A stretch of DNA of 64,000 nucleotides, taken from assembly GCA_032209605.1 (NCBI GenBank), contig JASFXZ010000056.1, positions 310,001-374,000 on the forward strand, read 5' to 3'. The notes under the pieces were generated by a model, which saw nothing but the letters and a program-made list of their open reading frames with translations, searched no databases and was not told the origin of the DNA. The DNA comes from Mactromeris polynyma. Its lineage: Eukaryota; Mollusca; Bivalvia; Venerida; Mactridae. This document shows positions 59,994 to 64,000 of this stretch, one piece after another. Positions within the stretch are counted from its first letter, which is position 1; every line of letters begins with the position of its first letter. The position numbers were made by a program, and so were the translations under genes.

Positions 59994-60161
59994 CTCTGCA
60001 AGCAGCTTGTGTGCATGATGCGTATTCAATATTGTTACCAATGCACGATTTTCCGAGACCAGAGGGTGTGGGATTTGTGCATGAGCGATCACGTGTCTTT
60101 ATGCCGCCATTGCATGTTGCCGAGCAACCACTCCATACAGACCACAACGTCCAACCACCAT
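59994..60161 (-). CDS. TSP1 repeat exon c of the TSP1-C1q gene
   Basis: A 168-bp phase-1 exon encoding DGGWTLWSVWSGCSATC, GGIKTRDRSCTNPTPSG and NIEYASCTQAACR. WxxWxxW, CSATC and the RDRSC motif identify a TSP1 repeat. Acceptor AAACAG, donor G|GTAAGT (consensus). It is the last TSP1 before the C1q domain. Confidence 0.92.
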
Positions 60162-60404
60162 CTGTTTGAGTACATAGTATGTGCAGTTATAATAATAATA
60201 CATTTTATTCATTCAAGGTAACTCATTACAATATGGACATAAAACATACATACATTCATCTGGACAAGAGGCCTTTATACATGCATACATTATAACAAAA
60301 GAAAAATATAAAGAATATGCATTACTATAATGCTAAAACAATATGCTCATAACAAGTCATTTTCGAAATCTGCAATAACAATATGTATGAAAGAGAGATT
60401 AAAT

Positions 60405-60590
60405 TGTTACAGGGAACGCTGCATGCACAAGACAATGCCTCCCCACACAGACCCCAGGGAAAACAAATTTGGCACCGAGGAGGTGCTAGGGAACACTTTG
60501 GAAACAGTGGTGCAAGGAATGGTCTGTACGACTATCAGGAACAACTAAGGAGAATTTATGGGGACAAAAAAGGGGGGAAATCATAACTGG
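60405..60590 (+). repeat. R1 repeat copy
   Basis: ACAGGGAACGCTGCATGCAC ... AATGCCTCCCCACACAGACC ... GTGCAAGGAATGGTCTG matches 56150-56300. Short ORFs across it are not supported. Confidence 0.65.
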
Positions 60591-61027
60591 ATGGAACACA
60601 TCACTGGACAAGTCAATATAATCAGTAATGATAGGCAAAAATGGGGGAAGAGAAAAGAACATTTAAAAAAACATAAGACAGGTACAGAAATAACTTGAAA
60701 AAGATGGTCGGCGCAATTTGAAGGTTAAGATTTGTTGTGCAACATAAAGAAATGTCGAGATGTTACGATTGCTGGTCATTCAAGATCCAAAGTGGATTTC
60801 GGTAAATTCACCAAAATTCAGTGGAAATCCGCGTGAAGGTTACAAACGTTGCTCGGTTGAAGAAAAATTGGTTTAGTGGTCAACGTAAGAGTTGATTGCT
60901 TTACACGACACTGAAATGCAAATGTCAAAACTATGTTAGTACGTTAGTGCCGAAACTGATCCAGACTAATATATATTGTACACTTGCGAAAATGTAGCTA
61001 AACGGAATCAACACCATAAGCACATAC

Positions 61028-61198
61028 CGGCACATGCTTGTCCTAAGCAGATTCGGTTCTCCAATGCATCACCAAAACAATGGTCCCCGCCATATGCTGG
61101 TAAGGGATTCGAACAGTGTCGATCACGACGCTGGAGACCAACGCCGCATGTTTTACTGCAAGAGGACCAGGCTAGCCAGTTGCTCCACCCACCGGCCA
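61028..61198 (-). CDS. TSP1 repeat exon b of the TSP1-C1q gene
   Basis: A 171-bp phase-1 exon, VAGGWSNWLAWSSCSKTC, GVGLQRRDRHCSNPLPAYGG and ENRICLGQACA. Acceptor TTTTCAG and donor G|GTATGT. A canonical TSP1 repeat with SCSKTCGVG.Q.R.R.C. Confidence 0.92.
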
Positions 61199-61213
61199 CT
61201 GAAAAGTTTTTAT

Positions 61214-61395
61214 GTAAAGTGAAACTTCACTTAGAGACCATCTCAAGAATAAGACTACCTCATAATTAAGAACAAAATATTCAAGTCCATTGTTTACTGT
61301 TTTGCCTTTTATTCAACCTCGATATTAAGAACATCTCAATAAGAAGACCAATTTTCAAGGGTCTCGATGGTGGTCTTATTATTGAGGTTTTACTG
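61214..61395. mobile_element. CAGTAAAAC TIR element, third copy (inverted)
   Basis: GTGAAACTTCACTTAGAGAC at the left pairs with the other family end, and GGTCTTATTATTGAGGTTTT...ACTG|TA closes it at the right. It starts about 15 bp upstream (in the gene sense) of the 3' splice site of TSP1 exon b. Confidence 0.75.
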
Positions 61396-61725
61396 TACAT
61401 AATTTTGTCAATAAGTTTTTCTTCTACAAACTTTTTCCGAAATTATTGACAATATCGATTATAAGTGCAAGGAAAGTGATGCAAACTTCGTATTATGTCA
61501 CATAATATTTGCAGTTGATTGCTTTTAAAATGCAAAACATCGATGTGTTAGCACTAATAGCTCGATGTCAGGGTCAAGTAGAAGTGCATCCGTCTGTCAG
61601 ACCCAGAACAAACATCACTGCCATACGGTTCAACGAAAATTGTTATTCACGCTTTACAGTATATATGAAATATTTCTTTCTTCACATTGATTGTTTTGAA
61701 GTAGTGAGATTTTTCTCTGTTCGGT

Positions 61726-62024
61726 TGCATTTTATCGCAGGAGATTGTCACGAGTTCACTCCCTTTATACCTACAAAAAGTTATTGAAAGGACAAAGGGA
61801 GAGAAATCGTGACAATTCTTTTTGCATTTTATCGCAGTAGATTGTCACGAGTTCACTCCCTTTATACCTTCTAAAGTTCTTGAAAGGACAAAGGGAGAGA
61901 ATTAGTGACAAGTCTATTTGCATTTTATCGCAGGAGAATGTCACGAGTTCACTCCCTTTATACCTTCTAAATTTCTTGAAAGGACAAAGGGAGAGAAATC
62001 GTGACAATTCGCTTTGCATTTTAT
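61726..62024. repeat. ~96-bp tandem repeat, 3 units, each with an internal inverted repeat
   Basis: Units start TGCATTTTATCGCAG at 61726, 61823 and 61919. Each contains ATTGTCACGAGTTCACTCCC and the roughly inverse GGGAGAGAAATCGTGACAAT, so each could fold into a hairpin. Confidence 0.9.
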
Positions 62025-62262
62025 ACACTCCGGATCTGTATAGAGAGTCCCGGCCGTAATAATGTGGCATTCACGGTCGCATTGATCCAAACTATGGATT
62101 AAGTATTTCGATACTATGCAAACAGACTGGTTTAGGAGGTCAATGTTTGGACGGTGACTGTGTAAAGGACCTGTTTGTGAAATATGTACAATGGTGATCT
62201 ATAATGCAAATTTTCAGTAGGATCAATTTCAAATATCATGATAACTTGACAAGCATAGCATT

Positions 62263-62525
62263 GTGGTCGACATGCACAGCGACTGGCTCCTGATCCGGAG
62301 GTCGTTGGATCTAGCGTCGTTGAACTGCGAATTATTCAAATGCTGAATAGGCACGAGCTGTGGTCTAGATGTTCAGCGCCTGTATCCGGGACCGGGGGTC
62401 GTTGGATCTAGCGTAGTTGAACCGCGAATTAAACAAAAGCTGTGGTCGAGATGTTCAGCGCCTGTATCCGGGAGTCGATGGATCGAATCTTTCATCTAGC
62501 GCGGTTGAACCGCGTAAGTAAACAC
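62263..62525. repeat. Three tandem tRNA-like units
   Basis: Units at about 62263, 62352 and 62431 share CTGTGGTC.AGATGTTCAGCG, TATCCGGGA, TGGATCTAGCG and GTTGAACCGCG. The third keeps a B-box-like GGATCGAATC. They look like a tandemly repeated, diverged tRNA-derived sequence without full cloverleaf ends. Confidence 0.55.
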
Positions 62526-62616
62526 TTTCTGAACAGGATTGGCTACTGATTTGTAATCCAGGAAGCAGCCGTTGAAAGTATATTTTGTGAATTTGTTTCA
62601 TAATCGATGTAATACA

Positions 62617-62795
62617 CAGTCGGACCTGGTTTATTCGACAACATTCAATCCGAATACTGGGTATCATCCGAAGTAAATATCAAGTCCCGTTGTATCTTCT
62701 TATGCACATCATATTGAAGTGGGCTATTTCGAAACCATGTATTATTCGAAATTAAATTTCGGACCCGATGAATTCGAATGAACGGCGTCCGACTG
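62617..62795. mobile_element. MITE of the CAGTCGGACC family, copy 2
   Basis: CAGTCGGACCTGGTTTATTC and GAACGGCGTCCGACTG|TA are slightly diverged versions of the 57645-57815 termini, and the interior matches too (ACCATGTATTATTCGAAAT). It ends about 25 bp from the donor of TSP1 exon a. Confidence 0.9.
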
Positions 62796-62820
62796 TAAGT
62801 AAGTTTAAACGGAACCAAAC

Positions 62821-62991
62821 CTGGACAAGGACTGAAGGAACAGTTTTTATATTCCACCATGTCACCAAGGCAATCCAAACCCCCATGTGCTGGTGCTGGA
62901 TCATCGCAGGCTCGAACTCGAACCTTCTTACTCTCACCACATGTCTTCTCACACATTGACCACTCTCCCCATGTGCCCCAGAACCCATCAA
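62821..62991 (-). CDS. TSP1 repeat exon a of the TSP1-C1q gene (gene continues beyond window)
   Basis: A 171-bp phase-1 exon, (V/I)DGFWGTWGEWSMCEKTC, GESKKVRVRACDDPAPAHGG and VEYKNCSFSPCPG. Acceptor TTTCTCAG and donor G|GTTTGG. It expects an upstream exon, so signal peptide and perhaps further TSP1 exons lie beyond 64000 or went unrecognised at 63000-64000. Confidence 0.9.
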
Positions 62992-64000
62992 CTGAGAAAT
63001 AAAATGTTTACATTAGTCTTTCTGGGTTGACAATGTGTTGTTACACAATGGGTATACCGCAGAAGCCTCACACGCAGCCTGCCATTGACTCATATGCTAA
63101 TTTCGTGATATTAGAAAATATTGTAATATCACGTGTCAATATGTCGCCATAGAAACGACGAATGCTTGTAAGCCTTGACTGGGATGCGGCATTGTTCTTT
63201 TTTTGCTTTTAGAAAGTTCTAGCAGTTACATTACAATCTTGAGGTAATCAAATTAAAATTTAGAAACAATCAGATGATTTTTTATTTCTCTATTGAGTTC
63301 TACAGTGCACTGTTTCGGAATTTTCTAAATGAATACTCGTACGAAAGTAAAACATGTTCAAAATGACGGTATAAATTATGGAATTTATTCCAATGAGACG
63401 GCTTGGCTTGGCTGAGAAAAATCTCTACCATAAGTCGGATTTTGATTGATGATACTGAAATGAACATTATTTTCCCAAGGTTATAATATTCAATCTTTCC
63501 AGCAGTATATACCAAAGCGCTAGGAAAAATCAAGGAATGGAAGTCACAGAAAACTTGGAAAGAATACTGAAGCATAGGCCCAACCGTTTCATTCATTAGT
63601 TGAGAAGGTTGGACTATGCATTAGTGATACCAGACCACCAGATCACACGTTCAGCAAAGGAGTCTGTCAACTAAACATCCTCTTGCCTTCTTCAGCAAAA
63701 TCTCAAAAACCATGTTAAAAAACTTCTAGATCTTATCCAACAGTCTACTCGGCTTATGAAAATGTAGGAATACTAGGAGTTTGTTTGGAAGATTAGGAGC
63801 AATTTAAAACCTGGATATTTGTATCTCCGTCTGTTTAGTGAATTGTGTTATTATTTAAGACTTACTACTTGGCTATGAAATACCCACATATTATTGATGT
63901 CAAACACAAGTGTTATGCGAAATTTCTCTAAAGCAGTCCTATCCTAGACCACATCATCCCTCCAAGAACAATACTCCTTAAGTAAAAGTATACAATGAAG
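62992..64000. other. No gene recognised
   Basis: It is probably intron of the TSP1-C1q gene. A 98-codon minus-strand open stretch at 63300-63596 and the plus-strand region 63600-64000 match no family I can name. Confidence 0.4.

Noticed and set aside
63300..63596. 98-codon minus-strand ORF near the right edge
   Set aside because: No recognisable domain or phase-1 splice sites linking it to the TSP1-C1q gene; left as unassigned.

Overview
The window looks like metazoan nuclear DNA, most likely from a mollusc and plausibly a bivalve. It is AT-rich, its genes are intron-rich with GT-AG introns, and it is crowded with decayed retrotransposons and small inverted-repeat elements. The host genes it carries encode thrombospondin type 1 (TSP1) and C1q domains, both of which are expanded in bivalves. 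The species assignment is inference. No bacterial operon, CRISPR array or complete rRNA/tRNA gene was seen.

Layout. 1-4672: right-hand part of a PIF/Harbinger DNA transposon, with the last two exons of a HARBI1-like nuclease (+) converging on an apparently complete 7-exon Myb/SANT-like partner gene (-), closed by a Harbinger-type terminal repeat. 4673-7750: dispersed repeats, tRNA-like relics and a broken LINE ORF1. 7753-15784: an ~8 kb repeat block holding diverged 25-bp arrays, two LINE fragments, a conserved exon-like ORF and a TIR element. It recurs in direct orientation at 45984-53822, and a partial inverted copy lies at 56400-56960. 15.5-26.6 kb: Tigger-like relic, a 237-bp fold-back, tandem repeats and an L1/Tx1-like LINE fragment. 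26627-27637: tyrosine recombinase pseudogene with two copies of a 21-bp palindrome just upstream.

29491-35128 (-): a TSP1 gene with a signal-peptide exon and five one-exon TSP1 repeats. Three of these repeats are recent tandem copies that differ only at amino-acid-changing positions. A membrane-segment plus Gly/Tyr-rich exon may end it. 35.5-45.3 kb: several LINE remnants on both strands, one carrying a 2A-like DIELNPGP motif. 54.35-55.01 kb: a broken coding relic split by a tRNA-derived SINE with target-site duplications.

57871-62991 (-): five exons, all joined in phase 1, of a gene encoding TSP1-TSP1-TSP1-C1q, with its 5' end beyond the window. TIR elements lie within about 15-55 bp of four of its exon edges or ends. 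One of them has grown a 15-unit, 49-bp minisatellite inside its own termini, while a duplicate copy nearby has not.

The two TSP1 genes run in the same direction about 23 kb apart and share the one-exon, phase-1 TSP1 design. A role as secreted or surface recognition proteins is inferred from domain families only. All alignments and identities were done by eye.
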